From positions 57,387,682 through 57,451,681 of the forward strand of contig NC_134418.1 of the NCBI RefSeq assembly GCF_030867145.1: a stretch of DNA of 64,000 bases, read 5' to 3'. Below the pieces are notes generated by a model, which saw only the letters and a list, made by a program, of their open reading frames with translations, had not been told where the DNA came from and searched no databases. This document shows positions 1 to 11,430 of this stretch, in pieces. Position numbers and translations under genes: made by a program. The DNA comes from Opisthocomus hoazin. Its lineage: Eukaryota; Chordata; Aves; Opisthocomiformes; Opisthocomidae. Positions within the stretch are counted from its first letter, which is position 1. Each line of letters begins with the position of its first letter.

Positions 1-452
1 GCAATCGAAACCTCCCCTGATGCAACTTGAGGCCGTTTCCTGTCGTCCTATGGCTAGTTACTCAGGAGAAGAGACCAACACCCACCTCACTACAACCACT
101 TTTCAGGCAGTCATAGAGAGTGAGAAGGTCTCCCCTCAGTCTCCTCCTCTCCTGACTAAACAAGCCCAGTTCCCTCAGCCGCTCCTCAGAAGACTTGTTC
201 TCTAGACCCCTCACCAGCCTTGTTGACCTTCTCTGGACATGCTCCAGCACCTCAATGTCCTTCTTGTAATGAGGGGCCCAAACCTGAACACAGTACTCGA
301 GGTGCGGCCTCACCAGTGCGGAGCACAGGGACATGATCACCTCCCTACTCCTGCTGGCCACACTATTCCTGATACCAGCCAGGATGCCGTTGGCCGCCTT
401 GGCCACCTGGGCAAACTGCTGGCTCATGTTCAGCCGGCTTTCAACCAACACC
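1..452 (-). mobile_element. CR1 LINE copy A, 5'-truncated 3' part
   Basis: Read on the minus strand, 451 down to 62 is open and encodes the C-terminal part of a CR1 ORF2 protein, with the recognisable runs [31 protein letters not shown] and [10 protein letters not shown]. The subfamily differs from copies B, D and F, which read [18 protein letters not shown] in the same place. CR1 similarity stops at about 452, where a 17-A run (plus strand) begins. The 3' end lies off the left edge. The copy sits in ARHGEF38 intron 2, about 155 bp beyond the exon 2 donor and in the same orientation as the gene. Confidence 0.85.
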
Positions 453-453
453 T

Positions 454-470
454 AAAAAAAAAAAAAAAAA
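454..470. repeat. A17 homopolymer at the 5' edge of CR1 copy A
   Basis: Seventeen consecutive A residues on the plus strand abut the truncated 5' end of CR1 copy A. CR1 elements do not normally end in poly(A), so this run is not the element's own tail. Confidence 0.9.
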
Positions 471-607
471 GCTAGCTCCCAACCCGCTCCTGGCACCACG
501 CCACTCTCATGCTGACACTTGTGTTTGCATTAAGATTATCTGCAAGCAGAACATGGGTGAGTTGAGACCCTGATGTCACCACCTCGTCCTCCACCCCCAG
601 AGCTCAC

Positions 608-798
608 CTGCTTGTTTCTTAGGGGCTGAATCACTTCCTTGATGCAGAGATCCAGGTCGCTGATATAGTCTTTCTCCGTCTGCATGAGTTCTGTGATGAT
701 TTTCACCCTCTTGGCCATCATGCGTCTGCTAACTTGTTCTTCATCCTCCTGTGGTGAAGTGGCAGGGGATGAGGACCCTGCCTGCGGGGCCATTTTTT
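608..798 (-). CDS. ARHGEF38: ARHGEF38 coding exon 2 (start of DH/RhoGEF domain)
   Basis: This is the second coding exon of a Rho guanine nucleotide exchange factor. The acceptor is AAACAG ending at 799 and the donor GTGAGC starts at 607 (minus strand). With the single G carried from exon 1 it encodes residues 66-129, beginning EKMAPQ. An acidic, Ser/Pro-rich linker (about 70-89) is followed by the first conserved helix of a DH domain, including KIITELMQTEKDY and KEVIQPLRNKQ. The DH domain catalyses GDP release from Rho-family GTPases at the membrane or cytoskeleton. Remembered human ARHGEF38 has matching MMAKREKIIKELIQTEKDY-type sequence at the same place. The remaining DH, BAR and SH3-encoding exons would lie left of position 1. 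The exon phase joins exon 1 exactly. Confidence 0.93.
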
Positions 799-3700
799 CT
801 GTTTAAAAGAGGGAGCTTTGTGAGGAGCATCGTAATCACATGTGCTTGCCCAGCTTGCCATGCACGACCATGGGGGAACATAACTGGTGCCTGCTGGAAA
901 CTCCCAAACCTCCATGGGGAGCCAGAAAAGAAGCATAAAAAATGGCAACCCTAGATCAGACCAAGTGTGGTTCCATCTCCCTCCTCTAAAAGCAGACATG
1001 GGTTTGGCAAAGGAAACTGTCCATTTGGCAGTAAGGGAATAACGCATCACAGGCTCCCCTGGCTTTGATGTTGTGTATGTGGGCAGAAATTTTCCATGGA
1101 GTACAGGACAGTCTGATCCTTGTCAAACTGAAATTCGAGGATAGCTGATGCTCTTCTACTCCTTTGGAAACACAGGCTCAGTCTGACCTCTATTATGACT
1201 TGGAGGATGGGAGAAAATGTTTTCCTGTGGAAGAAAAAGGCTGTGTTTACCGTAAATAAGCTTCACTGGAATAACCTTTGCTTTATACAATGTAATGTTG
1301 AGTCTATTGATGGGAGGCTGAGGGCTGCAGATACTGGAAGACAATCCTTCAAACAAGGACAATGTTATTAACAATGGTGATGAAACCTGCAATTCTGTTT
1401 AAAAAGATTTCTTTGAAAGAGGGAAAGGTATTACAGGAGAATACGGGCAAACCTTTAATGATCAGTAACAAACATTTCTTGGAACAACAGAGATCATTTG
1501 GACCAGGACAGCCTGAACTATTTTCCCATACTTAAGACCTAGAATATCTGATAAAATACATGGAAAAGCAAGCGAGTCTTCTACAGATAGGTAATTTATG
1601 TATGCTACAGTACCTGCGCACAACCTACTTATCTGTAGTGATGGTCTTCCCTTTTGCTTGGTTCGTAAGCCAGCTTGCAGACATCTGTGTCAGCTGTACA
1701 AAGGGCAGCGAATTTTATCTGTGTACACTGACAATCTGTATTTTTCATTAGGAAAAAAACACACACACACACAAAAACCCCAAAACCCGCAAGTGAAAGA
1801 TTTCAGAGGCTATTCTGGTGTTTTTCAGCTAGCCACAAGATGGTGCAGAGTACCAACAAAGATGGACATATTACTGTACTCATCTCTGCATTACCCAGGT
1901 CATGCTTTGACAGCGCGGGCTTTTATTGCTTAGCGGCAAAGGACAGGAATCTCTGCTGAGGATCAGACTGCTACGCCTTCGTGTCAGCTTCTTGAAGGGA
2001 GCATACTGTATAATGAGGCAATAGCAAGCAGTATCTGATGCTTTGCTTGCTGATAGCCAATACTGAATATATTGCAGTTGTTTGAACTGATTGTCAAGGG
2101 TGAGGTCATGAGCGCTCAAGTGAGCATCGAACAGTGCTCAGCTCACCCGTACAGTGGCCAAGGCTGTAGATGATAACCTGGAGCTGGGCTTGTGGGAAAA
2201 CCAAGCAGCTTTCAGGGGAGAGGGCATTTAGCCGCCTGCCGCTGAGAGGTGTAAGATGTTGTAAATCCAATGTATTGTCATCCCCAACCCCTTCTACAAT
2301 TATGCTGACCACCGATATTCAGAAAGGACAGTTTTGTTATGAATGCTTCTCCCATCAGGTTTTCTAGTGAGATGGATGTGGCCACAGTTACTGTTTTAAA
2401 TAGCTGCTTTTAAATAGTACCTCTGCCTCTGTACTGCTAGTTTTAAACAGTGAGGGCAAGGAACACAAACAAACCAGCGAGGGGGGGCTGTTTTTTTGGA
2501 CTCTTTTGTATTTAGACATACTGTTTACCTTTGAGTTTTTAGCCTTGAAGTCTGTGTATAACGCAGGCATGAACATTTTGTTCTCAAGTTTGTACACAGA
2601 CAATAAAATGGAAACATGATGGGGCGGTCTCCCCTCTGCAAGGCTTGGGCTGTCAAAGGAAATTTAAGCTGAGTCTTGCCCATGTGAGTCTGTGCTGGTG
2701 TGAGTGCACGGACTGCACAGGAGCTCGCATTGCTGCAGAGCTCATCCACCAAAGGTGCTGTGTGCGGGACAAAACAGACTCTGCTCTTGCTTTAGTGAGG
2801 AGGAGAGTAAAACTGGTACCAGTATCACTCCACAGCTCCCTAGGAGCAAACTGCTGCTAGAGTTGCAGAATGAGACCACCTTGTCTGCTGCTTATGTACT
2901 AAAATGGCTTTTTCCTCTAAAAACTTAACGGTATGTAACCACACTTCTACATTCACAAGGAACCGCATGAACAATCCATTCCCACTCCAGTTCTGCACTG
3001 AAATCAGCATTTTTCTTGAGATCAGATGTGAAAATGTTTGCATACGTGACAGTTCAGGGTGACTCCTGAGAAAGTGTAGAGGACCAGACGTCCTGGAAGA
3101 TCTCAGAAGTGTCTTTTCGTCTCAGATGCAGCACTGTTATATCAGTTGGAATTTGAAGGTAAACACAAGATGCTGTGCAAAAGAACTTCCTAATCTTTTA
3201 TACTGGTGGCAGGGGAAGGCATTATATGAGCAAAATAAAGCCACTGTATCCCACTTCAGGCTTGAAGTCACAATCTCTCGAGAGGCTGTTCTTTCAGGTT
3301 ATGTCATTAGATTGCCCTGACCAAATTTGATTCTTGAATTATGTCAGGGCTCATCTATTATCCTTATTGCATGATAGATAATAATGCCAGAAAAGAAAAA
3401 CTATTCTCAGCAGGAAGAAATAACTGTGAGAAATCTCAGCTAGATGCTGTTTCCTTATAGAAAACATGTTTTTTAATAAATGTATCCTTTTGTTAAAAGT
3501 AATATGATTTTCCATTTTCACTCAATACATTCACTTTTTCATTTCAGGCATGTCTGTCTCTATAGAATGCAACAGCAAGATCCTGAAGCGATGGTTACAG
3601 CCAAAACCTGTGATTTCATGTTCAACGGATTGCTTTTGACCAGTTTGAGAACATTAGTAGCTTGCTGAAATCCTTGTGGAGTAACTGAAAGTTTAATAAA

Positions 3701-6700
3701 TGCACAAACAGCAAGTGCATATCTGGATCATAAGCAGACTCATTTCTACCTGGTAACGTGTACCAGCCCCACAACAGTTCAAGAGAGGATTAGCAGGAAG
3801 AGACATTGCTGAGGATTAACAGTTACAGTAAGAATTTAGCTCATTCGTCCTCAGAGATGGCAGGTTTAGAAAAAAGAAAAAACTGTCTGTTGAATGGTTT
3901 ATTAGACAGCTGCGTCTTAAAACCAGTTTATAAAAAAGTAATTGGTACTTTCAGTAGGCACAATAATATAAAGTAAAAGGTAACATTCGTAATTGTTGCT
4001 TTGTGATGTCAGTTATCTGCAGGAGTTGCCTTTCTGGAGGACTTTGCTTTGCAGAGGAAGGTGGTGACTTAGGTTTTCCAGCTGTGTATTGAAGTAAACA
4101 GCTCTAGTTGCAGGAAACAAGAGGTTCACTATGTGATGACACGGACAAAGCAGCCACACGTCTTACAAAAACAGCTTCTTGCAAGCGTGAAGTCTAAAAA
4201 TATCCTCCAGATGGAGACATTCAGCAATGCAGCAAGAGCATGGAGAAATAGAGCTTGCAATGTGCAAAAGCAGCAGCTCTCTTCTGTGCCCAGTGGAGGT
4301 ATTGGGGCATCCACAGCAAGTGACTGGAGGAGCAGCTGTAGCAAGTTTGCAAGATCCACGCATGCAGATTTCCCTGGCTTTCCCACCTAAAGAGTGAACA
4401 GCTCCTAGAGGTCCGATCTATCCATCCTTCCTCCCAGGTAAGATGCTCAGGTTGGGTATTAGGTTTGCCCTTGGGGACGGGACCCAGGTTTCTCCCCATC
4501 CAACACTTTCCATCTGGAAGTGAAGGTAGTGGCACAGAATATAGCAACAAGTACAGCGATGTCGGTGCCTGGAGTGAGTAACAGGCCTTTTCATTACTCA
4601 GGAAGCATTTGGAGAATGCCAAAGGAATGCAATACTGCACTCACGCTGTGCAGATATGGGGATTTTGCCTGGCACAAGGGAGCAGTGAAGGCGTAAGTTA
4701 TCAAGGTATAACAAACAAATTACAGCATTACTGTGTTTTCACATGTGAAACCTGAGTCTCACACCACCCTGGATAAAATTACTCCTCTGTGAAAGCAAGT
4801 CCTCAGATAGCCTGTACCCTCAGATAACCTAGCTATTACACACGGGAATGTACACGGGCTTTTATCAGCTGGATTTGGGAGTGAAACGAGGCAGCCAAAT
4901 TCAGAGACTGCTGCTGTGGCAGCTTTCCTCGTCCCCCTCACATCTTGCCTCGCACTGCAGCCCTGGCTCTGCCCCTTACATCGCTGCTTCCACTGCGGGT
5001 GCTGGCAAGGCTGTGGGGCACAGCGACACTGGGATCCTTGGAAGTGAGGGAGCCTGAAGCGGGACAAGCAGTGGAAAAGGATGGAGTGTCCCACTGCGTG
5101 CAGGAGAAGCTCATCACATGAGCTAACACGCAAGGAGTTTTACTCCAGAGATGCCTCCCCTTGTGAGGGATCACTTCATAGGGGTGTCATTACAGTTTTG
5201 CACCAGAGTTATTACAGTGCAACAATACAGTGCAAACATGGTGTGAATTAGATCTGCTGAACTCCAAGCTGGGCACTGAAGCGCAAAAGGATTGGGAGAG
5301 GGTTGTGAAAAATGCCTTTTTTTCATTTACTCATAGCCACACATAACAGCAGCATTGTTCAGGACTGGGTTTGTTGCACACGGGCTGCGAGTTACACACG
5401 CAAAAAGCCCCTTTTCTGAACACAGGAGGACAACACCGCAGGACCAGAATGACCTCGCACCAGTCTTCCTGGGCAACAGCTCCACTCATAAAATCTGCAT
5501 CGGAGACCTCCTTGCAATTGGGTCATTCAATCTTTGATCATTTTTCTGTTCCATAAGGTACAGAAAATATTTACATTCAACATGCAAATTCTTTCTTCAA
5601 TTCCTTGACAGCAGACCGCTTTAATTATATGTGTGCCGACAGGACTACAGAGAGATCCCATGTGACCGCAGTGGAAGGGAAGAAAGCTTATCATCAGGTG
5701 ACAGAAGAATGCCCTTATTGTTAGCGCCAATACTTACCAATAAACCTTTCCAGTATGTCATATACCGGTATAAATATACCACTCCTGTGGCATTGAGCTA
5801 ATATGTTAATAAAGCCACAACCAAGGAAGGGCCGCATCTGAATGGCTTCCCCTGGGACACATGCACCTCAAGATTTGTCACAGATTAGCTGTACGAACTG
5901 TGAGCTGTGCGACCCACAACACAAAGTATCCCAATTAATAAAACATTTGTTAATATGCTCAGAGAAGCATCCATAAACCTCCTTGGGTCCTAGTCTTCAC
6001 TCCTTTCCCCCGGCTGCTGTCACTAGTTATGGTACAGTAGCTCCTAAGAGTCCTAAGCCACAGGGCAGGACTTGCTTGTGCAAACACAGCAGCACAAAAT
6101 GGATCCTGCTCTGAAAAGATGAGCTCACTTCCCAGCCCGGCTGCCACTGCAATAAGTTCAAGGAATAACTCCAGCTTCATTGCAGTGCAAGTTAACAGAA
6201 TTAGATCCTCTGAGCTTAAATTTGCACGGGAGAAAAGTGTTTGTTAGGTGGTGATTTCTCATCACAGGGCACAGTGAGGTATTTTCATCAAGCTGTCTCC
6301 TGCACTTCAGGAAATAATCCAGACTTTTACTCCTTACTGTACTTGAGCAAACCAGCCACTCCAAAGATCAATAGATTTTGCAGAGAAGTAGGATATTATC
6401 TGCATTGTAGTCCGTAGAAGGTTAATCAGTAAGTAGAGCGCAAAGCAAATAAGGAACTGGAGAAGGGCGTGGGGGGATCTTTGCTGGTGGCAGGAGGTGC
6501 GGAGAAGCTGTCTGCATGGGCAGCCCAGGTGGGAAGAAGTGGCATGCTCTGCAGGCAGGGAGGAGGATGGCATGGAGGAAGGTGCCCTGCTTCTGGTGGA
6601 GCGAAGGGGGATGAGTTGCCTCTGACTGGGCTTTTGTATATCACAGTTTAGCAGCTTTCCAGGAATTTGCATAATTTTGCAGGTTTCTGAGTAATTTCTG

Positions 6701-9700
6701 GTGTTGGTTATTTCTCATAGCTACATTAGACACAGGCAAAACACAGAATCTGGGGTTCAGGTACGAGCTCTGAGGCATTATATTGTGGTAGCTGTGTGAT
6801 TTGAATCACTGTATTACAGGTATGTCACTGATGTCTTTTAAATGGAAGCACGTGCAAATCATTTATTAGAGCAATTGACCCATTCACAGCTAAAGTTAAA
6901 GGAAGTTAGTATGTAATAGGTTTGTAAAACAAGGACAGTTTTCAAAGCGGCCATTGTCTTGCTGAACACTGCAAATGTGATCTCCTGTCCCTTCTGGAAA
7001 TCCACCATTTTCTATAGCTCATTTTTCACACCAAACACAAGTTTGGTATATGATTACTAACAAAAACCAACAATCTGTCCAAAACTTAAAGGTCAATGAG
7101 CTATGTTATAAATTCCTTTTCATGGTCTGCCCTTTTTGGTTGATAGCATCTATCCCCATGATACATTGTATCTTAATCTGCCCTGACCTTGCAAACATTT
7201 ATGTGCCAGTAACTATATAAAGCAAACTCCTCTTAATGAAATACATAGGGACTCATAGAATGGTAGCTTTAAGTTAATTCAAAGACTGATTCCAACATTA
7301 ATGCAATACACAGATATTAATATAGTTACTTTTACAGCTGCTACTGATGGATTTTCACTGTAGAAAAGAGACCAACTCCTAAACAGCTATGGATAATACA
7401 TTTGAAAACAGAGCTACCAAATACCATTTTGTGCCATGGTAGCAAGTCCTTCATTCCTCTTGAAAGGGCATATGTGCGGGATTTTCTGGTGAACGCAGAG
7501 CAGAGCAGTGCATAGAAATATCACAGGAGCTCAGTCTTAGCTCTTATAATGACCCTTGATATTATTTCTGCATCCACCACAAATCCTAGCGAATAGATCT
7601 TCCTTAACCCCAGTCTTCCCTCTTTAGAAAAGCGATGCTTCTGTCCAGTTGATTGAGAACTACCAAAGAAAAAAAATGTATATGGCTTGATCAAGGTATT
7701 TCTGGATTCATCCAAGAATGCAACTGCAACCCAAGTACTAGGTGACTACATGGTTGTATCATGATTTGATAGCAATCACCTTATTTTCCCCCATCTAAAA
7801 TGGGGCTCCAGGCATTTGGTTATCTCACAGGATGAGCTGAGATAGATGCACTAATGCTTGCCAAGCTCTTTGAGAATATAATGGTTACTTTGCACCTTGT
7901 TTCCTTTTTAAAAAGAGTAAAGTCAGGAGGTGTTACATGGCCATTCACACCAAGATAAGGTATTGAGTAGATGTGTCTAGTATAATTAACCACGAAAACG
8001 CTTACTTGAGTTTTTAATGAATCCTTAAAGTGAAAAACACTTGCAGAAGTTTGCACCTTTGACAATGCTATTGTGCTCATCTTTATAGACTTATAGAGCA
8101 AACTACTGTGATTACCCTGGAGAACCGGGTGGTAAGCTCCCTTTCTCACTCTGTACAGAAAACATTTTAGATTCTGTATAAAATAACAAAACTTAAGAGA
8201 AATCCCATGGCAGAAACTGAATTCTCAGGAGTTTTTATGTCTGACTGCTTCTCATTTGTGTTTCGGGTTTTTTTTTTTGTTTGTTTATAGGCTTTTATTT
8301 GGGTACCTATATTTCTAGCACACTGAGCTGCACTTTGAGCATATACTTCAGAGCTGCTAGAAATGGCTGCGGGGGCAACAGCCTGGTTTCTACTCAGGAA
8401 GCCCTTTAAAGCATGCAGAGGGATGGAAGGGCCTTTGAGAGAGGTCTTGCCCCCACCTTGCACGATTTGTTGAAATGCTGACGTAGGCACTAGGGTGTAG
8501 AGACACCTTGGTCCCCTGTGCTCTGCCTAGGTTGCCTGCCACTAGCAGAGATGGGAGTCCTGCAGCCTCTGACTCATAGCTGTGGAAACCTTAGCTACAG
8601 AAACCTCACGGGAGATTCACCTCTGCAGGGTCTGCTCCTGTTGCATCTCCCTGACATCCTTGTCTGTGCTAATACCTACCGCAGCTCTGGAGACTGAGTT
8701 AGAAAACATATTAACAGGGGACTATAGAAAGAAGGCGCAACTAAAACCAGAGCTTTCCCTCCATTTCATACGGGAAGCAAATGCAAATTATTACCATTTG
8801 TATCTTTTTGCAAAGCATTTACCATTCCAGGGTGATCAGAGAGTCCCAGCCTGGCGATACACAACAGACTGTCTGTGTCACCAGCAGAGCTGGTGGGTTT
8901 TCTTACCAAGAATGGGCAACCCAAAAGCTTTGTACCTACAAACCCACTTCCCTCAGCTTGGAATAAGCTGCTTTGCATCCAAGCGCCAGTGAGAAAAATG
9001 AAGAACATAAAGGCATACAATCATAGCACGTCAGCAGCACCAGCAGGTATCACATTAGGTCTGGAATCCATGATCATTATCAGATTCAGGCACATCTAGC
9101 TTAGCAAAATTTGATCCAGATCAGGCCTTTGCACACAACTACATTTCCTTCCATTGCGACTGTAAATACACTTCACAGGAATTTCTACCAACTTTGTATT
9201 TTCACTCCGAGGACAGGTAACTTCTAATCCAATATCAAGCCTGAAGGTACCTTGTTAACCTATCACCGTTTTTCTTGAACAAATGCAAGCAAGCAGAGTG
9301 AGCTGATACCAGAGCAGTGCTTTGCAATAGGTGGCCGTGGCAGTCTCTGCCGGTGGCAGGAGCTGTAAAGCCGGATTTACTGTCTCCTTGGACTGCTGCC
9401 ATAAACATAACCTCATGCTCTGCCGTGACTACCTAGGCTTCCCCACCTCCTTTGCTCCTGATTTTAAACAGGAGCCGTTCATGGCTCAAATACACTTGAC
9501 ACAGGACAGAAAGATCTCACGCATTGTGCTGGATACCACTCTGATAACCTTGCCTTCACCTGGGCAACCCCCTTCGCAAGTAAATAAACTGCTGCTTTGG
9601 TGGGACAACTGCCAGGAACTTGCCTGCCCAGCCATAGCAATCCGTGCTTGTACCCTGAAACCGCCTCGCCAGATTGCTGCAGCGCGTGCCTGACTTAACT

Positions 9701-10776
9701 GAAAATGTTTCGCCTTTGCATTGATTAGCTATCACTAGAAGGGAACAGCATAATCGATGAGACGCTCTGTTGTTCTTAGCGTATGCAGCCCCCATAGAAA
9801 TCCTATTATTTTCAGGTTTATTATTTTATTTTCTGCTTTTATTGTCTCTCTGAAGGAATGCTACTTCCTAATTAAGTGCATCAGAACCATAATACAGCAA
9901 CCCAAAGTATTTTCCTATTTTATTTCCCCGTGAAGGACTATTGCTGCAAGAGTGACTGTCACTAGGCAGTTATATTGCTATTACTAATACACAGTTATTA
10001 TAATAATACTCAAACCCCACATTTGTGATGAGATCCTGTTGTTCAAGACCCTGTAAGCCCACAGATATTCATCAGTTTGTGTTCCAGAGCGCTCCCACAA
10101 ATAGCCATACACATTCTTCATGCTTTTCCTCAATTTGTGGCATCGCATTTAATTTTTGATTGACAGGACCAATGCTGATATACTTTGCCAATTTCTGGTC
10201 CAGATGCAATTTAGTTATTTGAAAAGAAACCCTCTCCATAATGGTATAATTTGAATCAGCATATCCATCAAAACATGTATTTGGACATATGACAGTTCGG
10301 TACCTCAGTACAATCTGAGCAACAGATAAACACATCATAGATCCTGGTGTTTTTAACTGAAAGATAAAACTGCCCTTGATGCTTCTAATTACTTAGCATA
10401 TGCCCCACTTGATACAACAGCCAAAGACAGATAGGATGGACCCACTGCATTTTCACATTACCTTCTGTGTCGCAGATGCGTTCTGCTGACGAACGGGAAA
10501 GGTCCCGGTTGCACACGCATTTTGCAGGAACCCACCAAAACCTTCGATTGCATTTCGCATCCGGTCTACGCGACATTATTCAGGAAAATTTGGGAAAACA
10601 TTTCACACCCTGGAGGTGGGGGGCAAGGGCGAGAGGGGCCAGTCGCTCACTGCGACGGTGGGCGCGCTGGGGCAGAGACTGCTGGAGCCTCCCGCATCTC
10701 GAGGCCGCGGGCGTCGCGACACCCCCCAGCCCAGAGCATCCCTGGCAGCAGGGCACCAAGCGAGCTTCCCCGGTAC
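799..10776 (-). other. ARHGEF38: ARHGEF38 intron 1 (about 10 kb, no exon recognised)
   Basis: This GT-AG intron joins the exon 1 donor GTACCG (just below 10777) to the AAACAG acceptor (just above 798). I found no further coding exon, RNA gene or well-preserved transposon. Open frames of 60-139 codons occur on both strands, for example near 4.1-4.6, 8.6-9.0 and 9.3-9.7 kb. They have no recognisable protein motif and are consistent with chance. A 15-bp CA run lies near 1.76 kb. Confidence 0.8.
1759..1773. repeat. (CA)n microsatellite
   Basis: A short uninterrupted run of alternating A and C lies within ARHGEF38 intron 1, preceded by a run of A. Confidence 0.85.
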
Positions 10777-11430
10777 CTTGTAATTTCTGGCTGTACTCGG
10801 TCCTGTCCGACTGACTCCTCCGCAAGGTGCCCTGGTCCACGCCGCCGGCGGTGCTCTCCACCAAGGGCTCCGTCCTCCTTCTCTCCCCCACGTACAGCTT
10901 GCTCCTCAGCAGGGCCAGATTCCTCCTCCGGCCCCCGACACCCTCCTTCCCTGGACAGTCCACGCTCGCCATGGCCAGCCTTGCTCGGTGATGGGGGGGC
11001 AACAGCTTTATTTCCAGGGGGGTGGACTCGCTGCCCAGGCGGAGGCTGGTGGGGTTGGGGTTGGTTTTGGAGCCGGGCTCGGCAGGGCCCCGGGCTCGGC
11101 CCCGCCACCTGTGCCGGAGCGGCTCCACCCCCGGGAAGCTGCCGCCCCGGGCAGCGTTTGCATTCACCTGCCTCGGGTGCCGGCGCGCCTGGCGGGGCCG
11201 GTTCCGCAGCCGGTCCCAAAACCGCCCCCCCGGGGCCCTTACCCCGCCGCGGGGCCGGGGGTGCCCGGGCCGCCCCGCCGTGAGCCAGCAGGGAGATGCC
11301 CGACGGCGGCGGGGAAGCAGAGGGCCAGGGGAGGCCACCCACCCCCTTGGCTCCTTCTCCTTCCCCAGGGCCGCTGCTCAGCCGGCAGCCGGGTCAGGAC
11401 CACAGCTCCCAACCCCACCGAGAGGTGTAG
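10600..11430 (-). promoter_or_regulatory. ARHGEF38: CpG island over ARHGEF38 exon 1 and promoter
   Basis: The base composition changes abruptly to very GC-rich DNA with many CpG dinucleotides, covering the first coding exon and about 450 bp upstream of its ATG. It fades into ordinary sequence by about 11.43 kb. No TATA element is evident and the transcription start cannot be placed from sequence alone. Long open frames here on both strands are composition artefacts. Confidence 0.75.
10777..10972 (-). CDS. ARHGEF38: ARHGEF38 first coding exon
   Basis: On the minus strand an ATG at 10972-10970 opens 65 codons plus one base, ending CAAG before donor GTACCG. The protein starts MASVDCPGKEG, carries a basic LLRSKLYVGERRR stretch at about 21-33, and has the diagnostic TLRRSQSDRTEYSQKLQ block at 49-65. 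Remembered human ARHGEF38 shows the same order: a GKE near the start, LAFLRSRLY, then LRRSQSDRTEYNQKLQ. The segment precedes the DH domain and contains a basic Ser-rich motif that could be a phosphorylation or 14-3-3 site (inference). The frame stays open about 120 codons upstream through CpG-rich DNA, but MASVD is the start that aligns with the family. The exon joins exon 2 in phase 1 through a split Glu codon. Confidence 0.93.

Noticed and set aside
7253..7305. Possible CR1 tail (CATAGAATGGTAG followed by TTCCAACATT)
   Set aside because: Only short stretches resemble the CR1 3' end. Too diverged to call without a repeat-library alignment.
8582..9693. Open frames of 136 and 120 codons within ARHGEF38 intron 1
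   Set aside because: No recognisable motif, no supporting splice structure, and competing open frames overlap. Considered chance.
10973..11338. N-terminal extension of ARHGEF38 upstream of MASVD
   Set aside because: The frame is open but encodes low-complexity Pro/Arg/Gly sequence with no family similarity. MASVDCPGKE aligns with the known N-terminus.
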